From: Benincasa hispida
Lineage: Eukaryota; Streptophyta; Magnoliopsida; Cucurbitales; Cucurbitaceae
DNA length: 64,000 bases
Assembly (NCBI RefSeq): GCF_009727055.1
Contig: NC_052357.1
Coordinates: 13,468,875-13,532,874 of the forward strand
Direction of reading: 5' to 3'
The translations under genes and the position numbers were made by a program. This document shows, one piece after another, positions 45,896 to 57,831 of this stretch (within the stretch, counting starts at the first letter, position 1; the number at the start of each line of letters is the position of its first letter). The notes beneath the pieces were generated by a model. That model was not told the DNA's origin. It did not search any database and saw only the letters and a program-made list of their open reading frames with translations.

Positions 45896-47848
45896 TGATG
45901 ATGAAAATTTGGAAGCGCAATATATGATCCATGTCTTAGGTTATGCGTTTGTTCTCATGCGTCGGTGGTCATGCATTGGAGAGAAAAATATGCGTTAATC
46001 TCGTATGCAATGACCACGCGTTCCTATCACAAGTTTTCTTGCGCTCTTGCCAAGTATAATGAGATAGCAAGTTTCTCGAGTGATTCGAGGTTGAACTTAG
46101 GGACTTGTAGCTAAACATTATGCAGTAGTGTGCTTGCAGCGAAGAATAAAATAATGTTGAAAGTTATAGGCTATGCATTACTCCTACTTCTAACTAACAG
46201 ATTAAGTAGTGGAAGTATGACTGTGAGAGATAGAGACATGACAACTGTTAACGCGTGTAAAATGCATGGGAAAATAGATAAAATGGCGAAGATGTCTTCA
46301 TCGCAACACTAAGCTTGAACGCAAGGGTAACCCCAGCCAATGCATGTTATACGATCATGCTATACCCACTTAACGAAGACGCATGTGATGTATATGCGAT
46401 AGTGTCGAGAGGCCTTATTTCTAAGTCTCTATTCCCACTCACGTGCTCTCATACATAAATAAGATGATCGCATACCCTATTTAAAGGGTGCATACGCTAT
46501 GTAGTAGCAAACGGAGCTTATTCCTAAGTCCTCATTCTTGCTTATGCGATCCAATCTACTCTTCCGAGTCTAGATTTGGTTTTTAGACTACTCTCCCAAG
46601 TATGCCTAAATGATGAATGATGTGCTCATAAGACAAGGTAATCACACAAACATGGTTGACGTAAGATTATTCCTATATCTAGTGAACACTTGCTTACACT
46701 GCTTAATGCGATCAACTACTTACCCTCCCGGGTAGTTGGTTGCTGCTGATTCTACTCGTAGACAAGCATTGCTTCCGCTTATAGACAAGCGTTGTTACAA
46801 CTTCACACTAAGCAAATAAGGTTTTCTCACATCACTCACGTAACGCACACCTCCCGGTGGTTTGTTACATGATTCATATGTCTATGTCGCATGATTAAGT
46901 ATTCAATATTCTAGCAGTCTTACTTAGTAATGCAATGAAATTAAAGGATGCTAAGCAAATGAAGATGGAGATGGAGTCGAAGGGAAATATAGAAATGCAT
47001 TGATCACAAAATATATTAATCTTTTAAGCCAGAATGTAATACAATACAAGGATAGAAAAGTAATGAAAGGCCAGTTGGAAGCACTGTCTTTCTTCCATCA
47101 GATGTGTGTCAAGGTTACTGGTGGTGCCATGGATGGGCGATAGAGTAGACTCTCTCGAGCTCCAACTTTGGTGAAGGCTCCGATTGTCACTCGGAATGGT
47201 TGAGGGGATGAAGAACTGTCAAAACTATCTTCTCACGCTTTGGTTTGGATCACAAGGATCCATCCGAAGGTAGCCTTCAGGCAGAGGACCTTGGATCATT
47301 TGAAATTCTTCTCTACGACTTCTATTTATAGAGCTTAATTGCCAACAGTATTTATGGACATACTCTGAATCTGACACTCGCGTCGCAATAATCCTTTTCT
47401 GAATCTCTGCTGCAAACGGCGTGGTAGGTGAAATGTCAACATCACCTTTTGAAACTCCTGAGGTATGTGTTCATGCTTGGTTTCTGAAGTGTCAACGCAT
47501 TCCACCACCCTTGCGTTCATCCCTCTATTATGTTATTATTCTATAGCCACAATCTCCCTGCGATGACCGCAGTCGCTTGATCGCCATAACACCCATGCGA
47601 TGGACGCATGCGATCGTCTTCGTGATAGCCTCGCTTCCGTGCATGCTATTGATTTCTGTGTTTGCTACAAAAATAAACAATTGAACGCATAATAACACAT
47701 AGAAGTGGGTTAGCCGGGATTCTTAATGCCGATCAACGCAAGCTCGTTTTCCTATGAATACTTAGGATAATCGTCGCATCTTCTACTTAACAACCTTCAT
47801 CATTCTAAATAAAAGGCCTATAATGACGTGCATTTCTGCCCGTCATCA
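45896..47848 (-). mobile_element. Solo LTR of an Athila-like subfamily (minus)
   Basis: 1,953 bp. The minus strand starts TGATGACGGGCAG and ends TTTTCATCATCA, flanked by TTGTT on both sides. TATAAATA is on the minus strand at 47333-47340. It shares the AAGTCTCTATTC...GCATACCCTATTTA...ACTCTYCCGAGTCTAGATT region with the LTRs of the composite element, so it is a relative, but the two are clearly different subfamilies. The nearest copy is the oppositely oriented solo LTR at 53101-55184. No primer site or coding region remains. Confidence 0.9.
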
Positions 47849-48053
47849 TTGTTCAAGATATAAACAGCAGTCTCCACGATATATCCCTAGAACGAGTCCA
47901 AAAATTAAGCATAGCTCATCATAAACCGAACCATATCCAACAGGGTTATATTTCTCATTTATGCTACATAATTTTGCTGAGGTGTAATAGAGGCTGAGAG
48001 TTGGGACATAATTCTATATTCTATCAAATAGTTCTGGAATCTTAAGTCCATAT
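47849..48053 (-). pseudogene. Copia integrase core fragment (minus)
   Basis: Continues the copia relic after the solo LTR. The minus strand reads DLRFQNYLIEYRIMSQLSASITPQQN, the segment around the integrase glutamate, then the ALMLNFWTRSRD-like stretch. The fragment ends at 48053, where a second copia LTR begins. Confidence 0.8.
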
Positions 48054-50110
48054 TGTTGGATTGTATGTAATGGAACGAACACATGCGCAGTGGAAGAAAA
48101 ACAGATCTAAAGTACTCTAATTAGGTTAATTACAAAGATAAGCATGCAATTGAAACAAATAAAAGGAGAAAAGAATAAAACCTTTGTAGACTTTGAATCT
48201 TCTCCAAATTAGCTCAAATCTCCTCACGAACAGTTCGTAGACCACACGAGAGCCTTCCCAACTATTCTTCGGCCTTAGAACGGGATGGTGGGATCCGATG
48301 AGTGACTAATTTGGAGAGAAAAAAGGCTAAAACTTTAAGAGAAAAAATGGATGAGATTATCACATAATCTCATCATTTTCCACTAAGAGTTTTTAAAATT
48401 CATTAAACACTCCCTTTTAAAGACCATTACATGCAAAATGTGCAACTTTGAGTTTGATGAGAATTTGACACTAAAAAATCCACTAACTCAAAGTGGGATT
48501 TAGTGGGACATGTGTCTTCAAATGAAGACAACACTTAGCCATGCAAGAGTTGGCATTTACCACTCACAAATGTTAGATCTTTCCACTAACTTAGTCAAAG
48601 TTTTGACTCTCAAAATCTAAAGTCAACAAAGTTGACTTTTTGACTTTCAAAAATCAAAAATCAACAATTTGACTTCCACTGCATTTTTTACCTAGTCAAC
48701 AATTTACTTTTAATGCAATTTTGACCAATTCTATTTAATTTCAAAAATTAATTCTAACAATCAATTTTAAAATTAAATTAATATTAAATAATTAATTAAA
48801 CAATTTAATTTAATATTAAATCAAACAATAATCTTAATGAATATGAATCTCTATTCATAATCTTGATATTTAAATCTTATTTAAATACCTCCTATTTTCT
48901 CTCTCTTTATGTTTAATTCACAGCTAAACATTGGGTTAAATATATCGTATATATTTATCACCTTACTAAAAAATCTGAATTTGAACACTTCAAATTCATT
49001 CGTCACACTGTTCTAAGATTTAATCTAATATGAGCTAGTAGGGGGACCTCATGGACCTACAGATCATGGGTTCCAACGATTCGCGATTAAACGACTAAAC
49101 TCTTTAACCTAATTAACCACCATTTGTTAACTATCGGGTCACTCCACTAAAGCCAAATAGTTGCACTCCCCTCAATGTAGATATATTATGTTCACTTGAT
49201 ATAACCATGATTAGAATGTTAACCCTTTATAGGTTGTTCATAATAACGGCTAGGTCAAAAGCTGTTTTACTCCCGATATTATATCTTGCTCCTTAAGTCC
49301 CAATGATTCTCTAATGAACAATTGGTTTGTGATCTAATCAACAAACCAAGTCCCTTTCGGGCCAATGAGAGGGTCGAGCCCCTTGTTCAAGACCTGGAGT
49401 TAGCATTTAAGGGAACAACCTCTATACTATCCCTAAAAACGAGTAGGAGTGAATTCTTTCTTGCACCCTATGTCCCCAGCTATCTACCCAGTCTTACCCC
49501 TAAAATGGGAGGCTTATTGAGCCAAAACTGTTGAGTTAACCCTCATCCATGAAAATCTAAGAATAATCCTAAATAAACAGGAGTTCATAGTTAGCTTAGG
49601 ATTAAGGTCAAGTTACCTAGGTCATCGCTTTGAAATAGCTAGTCTTAAATAGTAAACAACGTTATAAAGTAAGAGTGACTTAATTCTTGGTCCGATCTTA
49701 TGCAAACTCATTGCATAGGATGCCCCCGCTCCTCATGTCAATACATGAACGAATCAGGATCACTTCGTTTGTAGCACTTTACGACTAATTGTAACAACTA
49801 CAGAGTGGGCCGCATCCAATAGTATTATCAAAATAAGGTATCCAGCCTTATTCGTATACTATAGACCATTTTAGCTATTTACTATAGACCGTTTTGGCTA
49901 TTTACTGAACTTGATCCACTTTTATGTCTCCGCATAAAGTTCATATACTCAAATAATAGCCATGGATCTTTAGTTATTGGATTTATACTTTACAAGTGCA
50001 ATTCATATATTTAACAACAATTTTATTGAATAAACATCAATAACATCTTTATTGATAATATAATATGTTAAATATTACAAACTATAAGTTTTAAGACATT
50101 TGACCCAACA
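48054..50110 (-). repeat. 3' LTR of a second copia element (minus)
   Basis: About 2.06 kb. The minus strand starts TGTTGGGTCAAATG at 50110, preceded by the purine tract AAGTGGGAATT (50111-50121), and ends ACAATCCAACA at 48054. The TGTTGG/CCAACA ends are inverted repeats. It contains the stem-loop GATGAGATTAT-CAC-ATAATCTCATC at about 48350-48374. It sits in the integrase of the first copia relic. Confidence 0.82.
48350..48374 (-). promoter_or_regulatory. Stem-loop with 11-bp arms in a copia LTR
   Basis: GATGAGATTAT, loop CAC, ATAATCTCATC: a perfect inverted repeat in the equivalent zone of this LTR. Confidence 0.6.
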
Positions 50111-50840
50111 AATTCCCACTTGTACTAAAGCTCCAGTGGATTTTACATATATACACAAATATATATACCATGTTGAGTAATGAGAGGATAAATACAATAA
50201 ACTAGGGCATCATATACCCAGTACTTCTCCCACTTGCCCTAGTTCTATCTATTTTGCGATCCTAGTCCCACTAGGTAACCCTCGAACACTTTAGCCGAGA
50301 GGGCCTTTGTAAATGGATCAGCCAAGTTGTCTTTAGAGGCAATCTACATTACAATCATGTCTTCTCGATGTACATATTCAACTTCTATGGTAGAGTCAGC
50401 AATACAACTTTGCTTAATACTCCTCCACACTGTAGTTTCTCCCTTCATATTGAATACTGACCTCGAAGTAGATTTCCTAGAATCTATATCGGTCTAAAAG
50501 TTAGAATCAGCGTATCTAGTAAGGATCAAATCCTTAGCAACATACACGAGCATATAATCCCTCATTCTCTGAAGATACTTGAGGATGTTTTTAACGGTAG
50601 TCCAATGATCATATCCAGGATTGGATTGATATCTACTAACAATTCCAACTACATAGCATATGCCGAGATGAGTACACAACATGGCATACATTAAACTCCC
50701 TACTGCTGATGCATATGAAATTCGTCTCATAACCTCAACCTCTTGAGGTGTCTTAGGACACCGTTCCTTAGACAGATGAATTCCATACTTGAAAGACAAT
50801 ATACCTTTCTTGGAATCTTACATTTTATATCAAGACAACA
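50111..50840 (-). pseudogene. Copia RNase H end and RT C-terminus (minus)
   Basis: The minus strand reads, from right to left in coordinates, YGIHLSKERCPKTPQEVEVM, then SYASAVGSLMYAMLCTH and GIVSRYQSNPGYDHWTTVKNILKYL (50494-50799), the RT/RNase H connection of copia. About 50250-50340 reads NLADPFTKALSAKVFEGYLVGLG, the very end of the polyprotein, then the 3' untranslated region and polypurine tract. It is cut on the right at about 50840 by a DNA-transposon-like sequence. Confidence 0.85.
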
Positions 50841-50844
50841 CATT

Positions 50845-50960
50845 ACTACAAAAACAGTATTTCTTGACGTTTTTTAAATGTCAAAAATGACATTTCTTGA
50901 CGTTTTTAAAAACGTCAAGAAAGCCATTGTCAAGAATGTCGATTTTCTTGATATGATATG
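50845..50960. mobile_element. CACTA-type transposon terminus fragment
   Basis: TACTACAAAAACAG is close to the CACTACAAAAAA end of En/Spm-type transposons. It is followed by closely packed subterminal words TTCTTGACGTTTTT and AAAACGTCAAGAAA in both orientations (about 50865-50945). The other end and any transposase are missing. Confidence 0.5.
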
Positions 50961-51960
50961 AATTTTGTAAAACTAAAACGAGAAGTGATATGAATTTTGT
51001 AAGAGACTAATAATAGAGAGCATAAAAGAATTCTTGCAAAGATTTCAATGAAAGATCTTGAGGAATTATGTTGGTTAGCCTAATTCAATCATTGGCTTAA
51101 TTGTACTTCTGTAATTTAATCATTCCATAACTCATTGGAGACATGACCTAATGTGCTAATTAGTTAATTAACCCTAATTAAGTTCTAAGATGCTTCCTTA
51201 AAATATTCCACATCAAATTCCTAAATTGTATGAATTCTAAGGTTTTCTAGGGTATGACATGCTTGAAATACTAGAGTCATTTTCAAGGATGGTTTATTTG
51301 AATGTTCTAAACTAGTCACGCTTTCAAGAAAATAGGAAAGAAAGTTCAAATTTTTGTTCAAGATTTCTAGTTCTTGCAACTTATTTATAATTATGTGATA
51401 GTGCCTCATAAATTTTGCATACAAAAACCTGACAAATTTTAGGTGCCAACTCATTTTCATAAAATTTTATTGAAATTAATATCAAGAACTGTCAAGAACA
51501 GACATTTTCATAAGATGAAAATATAAGAAAAAGTCTCAAGAATTTACTAACCTAACAATTTTCGCAAGAAAGAAGATTACCTAACCATGAAAAAATTCAT
51601 TGATTCTTACAAGAATTTGTACAAAGATTGAAAAAGTTTATAGAAAGAATGATGAAAATACAGAAACTGCTCTTAAAATCGTATGGAAAATTGTCTCTCT
51701 CTCTAAAAATCTGGAAATTACAGATGGCGTAGCGTCGTGAGATGGTACGAGCGTTGCAACGCTCACTTGTAAAGGCAAGCGCTTGCAAATTTCATTTTTT
51801 CCATCAATATCCGTAGTGTTACGACACTCTTTGGTGGCATTGAGATGCTACCTTGTATGGCCAATTTAAGCATGCTTCTGCCTTTCAGCATTGCCCGACG
51901 TTAATCAGAGTGTTGCGGTGCTGCTTTCTATGGTATTTTGGTAAATATTTTAACTTCTTT
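50961..51960 (-). repeat. Divergent gypsy LTR (minus), same broad family as 25250
   Basis: Minus-strand sequence follows the order of the LTR at 25250-26500. It has AATTAACCCTAATTAAG, the CTTGCAACTTATTTATAATT zone, the ATTGATTCTTACAAGAATTTGTACAAAGATTGAA zone and the TCTCTCTCTAAAAATC zone. GAGCGTTGCAACGCTC, a perfect palindrome, is at about 51748-51763. Identity is low, so it is an older copy or another subfamily. Ends uncertain. Confidence 0.6.
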
Positions 51961-52129
51961 CAAAATTGGTGATTCTCAGCTCGTTTTTGCTCCTTTTATG
52001 TAAACTCCAAAATTGGTAATCACTCCAAAACTCTCGAGAACAGAATTAACATGTAAACTCGTCATTTTAAGCACATGAGTGGTATAGAATTAAGGGATTT
52101 GTGCACTAAAACTAGGCTTTTTTCAAGAG
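51961..52129. other. Short unassigned segment
   Basis: Between two LTR fragments. No feature that I can name. Confidence 0.4.
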
Positions 52130-52455
52130 CTACAAACTCCAATTCCCTCACCAAAATCAAGTAAGGCAAGCCCACACCTTTGTCTCGATTTCTCACCTTG
52201 AGGATAGCAAGGAAGACACTAGTGGTGGTGTCTAGTGTTGTTGTTTTTCACGTCGCTGTATTTGAGAGGATGAGAAGAGATCTTGTTCACCAAAGAGGAA
52301 TTCGTGAATTAAAAAAACATCCTTAAGTTTTAGTTTACTATTGATATCCTCTTTGTACTATATTTTTTTGTATTTTAATTGTTCCATAATTAAATTCAGC
52401 GACACAAGTGATCACTCGCTTTCACTATGGGAATTTCATTCCTTCATAACTCGCC
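52130..52455 (+). repeat. Copia LTR 3' end fragment (plus)
   Basis: Matches 33945-34283: AAATCAAGTAAGGCAAGCCCACACC, then CACTAGTGGTGGTGTC and CACAAGTGATCACTCGC, ending ATTCCTTCA. The primer site that should follow is gone. Confidence 0.75.
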
Positions 52456-52980
52456 TGTAATGGGGATTTATAAAATAATATTATATTATCATATAATATA
52501 ATATGCATTATGATTAGTTACCTAAATTAATTAATCAATCATATAATATACATTTTAATTACATTAAAATACAAATCTTTCTTTTAATCTATAGTTTTAA
52601 TATGAATCATATTCACATTAAATTTTAACCTAAGTATTTATATGAATGTCATTCATATAAATAATATTTGAATCTTATTCAAATATTTATCTCTCACATA
52701 TTATATAATTTTAATTATAAATCATATTTATAATTAACTATATACTATAATGTATCAATTTACATCATAATTTATATTAATCACATTAATATAACTAATA
52801 CCTTTAATTCCCTTAAATGATTTGAAAAATTCAAATTATTCCAAAAACAATTATTCCTTTTTTTATCCTTAATGAGCTAGCAATTAGACTTCATAGACCT
52901 ACATATTAGAAGCTCCAATGATACGAGATTAACTAATTAAACTCTTTAATTAAACTAATCAACATTCATTAACTGCCAGT

Positions 52981-52985
52981 GACTC
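52981..52985. repeat. Target-site duplication GACTC (right copy decayed to GACGT)
   Basis: The right copy is 56930-56934. Two differences, but the outer LTR resumes exactly with CACTAAAG afterwards. Confidence 0.6.
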
Positions 52986-53095
52986 TGAAGGATTTGAATC
53001 CTCAGCGGAAGCGAGTGATCGCCTTTGATTCAGTGAATTCATTTTTTAAAATAGATTAAAACAGAGAAAATACAAAATAAGGATAAACGCCTAAG

Positions 53096-53100
53096 CATGT
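53096..53100. repeat. Target-site duplication CATGT, left
   Basis: Perfect match with 55185-55189. Confidence 0.93.
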
Positions 53101-55184
53101 TGATAACATGCAAAAATGCACGTCATCTTAAGCCTTTTATTTAGACATATGAGGGCTATTAAGCATAATATGTGGCAATTATGTTAGGAATTCATGAGAA
53201 AATGAGTTTGCGTCGTTCAGCATGAAGAATCTCGGCCAACCCACTATTATGTGTTATTATGCATTCAATTGACTATTTTTGTAGCTAACGCAGGAAGTGG
53301 ACGCAAATGCGGAAGCCGGGCTATCGCATAGACGACCACATGCAGAGAAACTCTCCATCGCAAAAGTGAACGCATACGATCAATGCATGGGTGTTGCGAT
53401 AATCAATCGCATGCGTCATCGCATAGAAGTTGTGATCGTCAAGCGATTACGATCATTGTGTAGAAGTTGCGATGATTAAGCGAATGCGATCACTACACGA
53501 TTGCGGCTACACGATAACCACAATAATGGGATGAATGCAAGGTTGGTGGAATAAAGGCATCAACGCATATCTCGGGAAAACTAAAAGATGAAGCTGAAAT
53601 TTCACCTACCACGCCGTTAGCAGCAGAGACTCAGAAAAGGACCAACGCGCCGCTAATGTCAAAATCAGAGCAGGTCCATTTATGTTGTCGGCAATCAAGC
53701 TCTGTAGAAGCCACCGAGCACAATTTCAATTCATCCAGGGTTTTCCCCCAAGGTTCGGCCTTCGGGCTGATCCTTGTGATCCAGACGAACGCGTTAAAAG
53801 AAAGCTTGAAAGTTCTTCACCTCTTTCATCCATTCCGAGTGACGACCGAAGCCTTCACCGAAGTTAGATCTCAAGAGAGTCAGCTCCACCGCCCATCCAT
53901 GGCACCACCAGCAGTCTTGACACACATCTGCTGGAACAAGACATTGCTTCCAGCTGGTCCTTTAATTTTCTCTTCTTTTCTTATATTGTATTGTATTACA
54001 TTTTGGATTAAGAAATTAATACATTATGTGTTCAATACATTTCTATGTTTTCTTCGCTTCCATCTCCATCTTTCTTTGCTTAGCATTCTTAACTTTCATT
54101 GCATCATTTAGTGATATTGCCAGAGTATTGCATACTTAATCATGCGGCATAGGAATATGAAGCATGTAGCAAACTATCGGAAGGTGTGCATTGCGTGAGT
54201 GTGTAAGAAAGCCTTATTTGCTTGGTGTGAAGCTGTAGCAACGCTTGTCTATAAGCGGATGCAATGCTTGTCTATGAGTAAAATCAGCAACAACTAACTA
54301 TCTAGGAGGGTAAGTGGTTGGTCGCATTAAGCAGTGTAAGCAAGTGTTCACTAAAGATAGGATTAATCTTACGTCAACAAGGCTTTTGCGGTTACCTTGC
54401 CTTATGTATGCGTCCACCACACCTTTAAAGCTACTCAAGAGAGAGTCTAAAGAAAGAACCTAAGACTTGAGAGAGCTAGATTAGAATCGATGCTCAGGAG
54501 AGCTAAATTAAGATTGCATAAGCAAGAATGGGGAACTTAGAGATAAGCTCCATTTGCTATTACACAGCGTATACACCCTACGGAGAGGATATTGCATGCG
54601 TCCAAGAAGTAGGATATGGTGGAGGTATGCGATCATCCCGACATTTCGCATACACATCGCATGCATCCTAGATTTAGGCTTAGTGTGTGTAGCATGATCA
54701 TATAGCTTGCGTTGGCTGAGGTTGCCCTTGCGGTCAATCTTAAGGGTATCGATGAAGACATCCTCACATTTTATCTATTTTCCATCCATTTACTTCACAT
54801 CAACAGTTGTCGTGTCTTTACCTCTCATTCATACTTCTAATTTCGTTGTCTGTTAGTTAGAAGTAGGAGTAGGTGGTAGCTTAAAACCTCCCATCATTTT
54901 TTTATTCATCTGCGACATACACATTACTGCATACGTCAAGCTACAAGTCTCTGAGTTCGACCTCGGATCACCCGAGAAACTTACGTTCGCGTTATACTTG
55001 GCGCGAGCATAAGAAAACTTGTGACAGGAACACATGGTCATCGCAAACATTCGTTAACGCATAGTTCATTCCAACGCATGACCACCGACGCATGAGTATC
55101 AACGCATACCTTAAGACATGCATCGCATATTGCGTCCACGTAATTTTAGTCATCAATTCTTTGACGGCTAATTTTTCGTCATCA
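53101..55184 (+). mobile_element. Solo LTR of the Athila-like subfamily (plus), innermost layer
   Basis: 2,084 bp, from TGATAACATGCAAAAATGCACG to TTTTTCGTCATCA, flanked by CATGT on both sides. It is the plus-strand counterpart of the solo LTR at 45896-47848: shared CCATTCCGAGTGACGACCGAAG, CCATCCATGGCACCACCAG and TACTTAATCATGCGGCAT blocks. The TATA position that reads TATAAATA in the other copy has become TGTAGAAG (about 53703). The frame at 53656-54111 has no recognised motif. Rich in GCGAT and ATCGCATA words at its left end (53280-53510). Confidence 0.9.
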
Positions 55185-55189
55185 CATGT
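55185..55189. repeat. Target-site duplication CATGT, right
   Basis: Pairs with 53096-53100. Confidence 0.93.
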
Positions 55190-55502
55190 TGTCAAAAAGA
55201 AGTACAGAGAGGAAAGGGAAAAATAGAAACTTTACCCTTGAAGAAAAAACGTAGTTCACGTACTCCTCTCCGAAGATCACAAATACTGCCCTTACTCACG
55301 AACAGCAAGAAGAAGTCCCAAACACTAGATATCACCACCGAAGTCTTCCTTACTATTCTCAAGGTAAGAACCAAGAAAGAGTTATGGGCTCTTATTTGAA
55401 TTTTGGAGGGAAAAAAAGTTTTCTTTAAGAGAGTTTTTTAATTTGTGTGTTTTTCACGCATTGATCTAACTCCTTCTGTGATTTTTGTGTTATGAGAGAG
55501 TG

Positions 55503-55529
55503 AAGGGAGTTATTCAAAATAACTCCCTT
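55503..55529 (-). promoter_or_regulatory. Stem-loop with 12-bp arms in a copia LTR
   Basis: AAGGGAGTTATT, loop CAA, AATAACTCCCTT: a perfect stem, longest of the set. Confidence 0.62.
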
Positions 55530-57831
55530 AAGCATGATTCTATATTTAATTATACTCAAATTAATATAATTAAATCAAACTTTATATTACATCACATATA
55601 ATATAACATATATTATATGTTTTAATATAGTCTAACTTTACATAGTTTTAATATAAATTATACTCCTATTATTTTTTTTACCTATAGTTTTAATATGAAT
55701 CTCATTCATATGATTAATATTTGAATCATATTCAAATATTTATCTCACTCGTCAAATTTTATATTATAATGTATCCATATACATTTTATTAATGCATCTC
55801 ATACAATTAATTTCCTTAAATTAATTTGAACAATTCAAATTAATCTAAAATTAATTGATTTTATTTAATCCTTATTGAGCTAGCTAGAGGACTTTATGGA
55901 CCTACAGGTTAAAAGCTCCAATGATACAAGATTAATTAATTAAACTATTTAATTAAATTAATCAACATTCATTAACTGTTGGTCATTCCATTAAAGATCG
56001 ACAGCTGCACTCTTCGCACTGTAGATATATTTCTATGTTCATAGATATAACCAATCAACTGTAAATTGACCATTCACAAATTACTCGTAACTATAGCTGG
56101 GCCAGATTACTGTTTTACCCTTATAGTTACATCTAACTCCTTAAGTATCATTGATCCCTCTAATGAACAATTAGTTATAGTCTAACTATAAACTAGACCC
56201 CTCTCTAACCAATGAGAGGGTGAGGCGCCTCATTGTTCAAGACCCAGAATCAGCCTTAAGGGAACAATTCATTTACTTACCCTATGACCGTGAATGAGTG
56301 AATTCCATCTTGTGTGATTGTGTTTCCAGCTCTCCACTCGGACAGATCCCCAAAATGGTAGGCATATTAAGTTGGTGAATTGGTCATTCTCACCTATATA
56401 GATCAGTAGACTACTCTCATAGACAAGAGTTCGCAACTCACTCAGGATTAATGTAAAGTTACCTATGGTCATCATACTGAAATGTAAGTCTCTTTAAGTA
56501 ACGGTATTATAAAGAAAGACTGATCATTTTGTGGTCCGGTCTTTTACAAACTCTTTGTAAATGATACCTCCACTCATAAATCTCCACCTGAACGATTAAG
56601 ATCCTATCATTTATAACACTTTACAACAATTGTAACAATTTAAAGTGGGTTATATCTGTAGTATCACCAAGATAAGGTACCCAACCTTATCCATATACTA
56701 CAGATCATTCAGGTTATTACTTAAACATGATCCACTTATATGTCAACCACATACATGTTTAAGCTATATTAAATAATCTTGGATCTTAGTTTATTGAATT
56801 TGGGTTAATGAAAATTAAGTGTCAAATAAAATAATGCTTTATTTTATTAAATAAACAATTCGTGTACAAATAATTTACAAACTACCAAATCCACGAGATT
56901 TAGGGTATCAACCCCAATAGACGTCACTAAAGACCGACAACTGCACTTTTTGCACTGTAGATATATTTCTGTATCAGCAAATATAACCAAGCAACAATAA
57001 ATCAACCATTCACAAATTGCTCGTAACGACAGCTGAATAAAATTATCGTTTTACCCTTGTAGTTATATCAACTCCTTAAGTACCATTGATCCCTCTAGTA
57101 AACAATAAGTTATAGTCCAACTATAAACTAGACTCCTCTCTAGCTAGTGAAAAGATGTGGCGTCTCATTGTTCAAGACTCAAAATTAGCTTTTAAGGGAG
57201 CAATTCATCTGCTTACCCTAAAATTAGGAAGGAATGAATTTCATCTTGTGTAGTTGTATTCCTAACTCTCTGTTTGGACAAATGTCCAAAATGATAGGCT
57301 TATGGAGCCAGTGAATCTGTTCATTCTCACTCATATGGATCAAAGGATCGCCCTTATAGACAGGAATTCACAACTCACTCATAGTTAAGGTCAAGTCACC
57401 TATGGTCGTCCTAGTGAAATGTTGATCTTTTCAAGTAACAGTATTTTAAAGAGAGACTAATCATTTTGTAGTCTGATCTTATAAAAAAATCTTTGTATAG
57501 GATACCCCAACTCACATGTCTTTACATGAACGATTGAGATCACATCGTTTGTAAAACAAAGTGAGTCGTAACCATAGTGTCACCAAGATAAAGTATCCAA
57601 CCTTATCCGTATACTACAGACTATTTATGTTATTACTTAAACATGATCTACTTGTATGTCAACCACTACATGTTTAAATTATATAAAATAATGTTGGATC
57701 TTAATTTATTGGATTGAGTTAACACAAACTAAATGTCGAATAAAATAACATCTTATTTTATAAAATAAATAATTCGTATACAAAATTTACAAATTACGAA
57801 ACCCACGAGATTTAGGACATTAGCCCCAATA

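Larger units (their letters stand above)
52986..56929 (-). mobile_element. Solo copia LTR (minus), itself split by a gypsy solo LTR
   Basis: The middle layer of the nest. On the plus strand it begins TGAAGGATTTGAATCC (LTR end) and finishes ACCCCAATA (LTR start, minus strand TATTGGGGTTGATACCC). Without the inner insert it is about 1.86 kb. It contains the stem-loop at 55503-55529. No primer site or coding region is present, so it is a solo LTR. Confidence 0.78.
52463..57831 (-). mobile_element. Copia LTR (minus) split by a nested solo LTR
   Basis: The outer layer of a three-deep nest. Its parts are 52463-52985 and 56935-57831. Joined, the sequence reads CAGTGACTC-CACTAAAG, the order found undisturbed in the copia LTR at about 33340-33350 on the other strand. 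The start of the LTR is at 57831 (TATTGGGGCTAATGTCC on the minus strand). Its far end is truncated. Confidence 0.78.

Noticed and set aside
53656..54111. 151-codon open frame
   Set aside because: It lies wholly inside a solo LTR with a perfect target-site duplication, and the sister LTR at 45896-47848 does not keep the frame.
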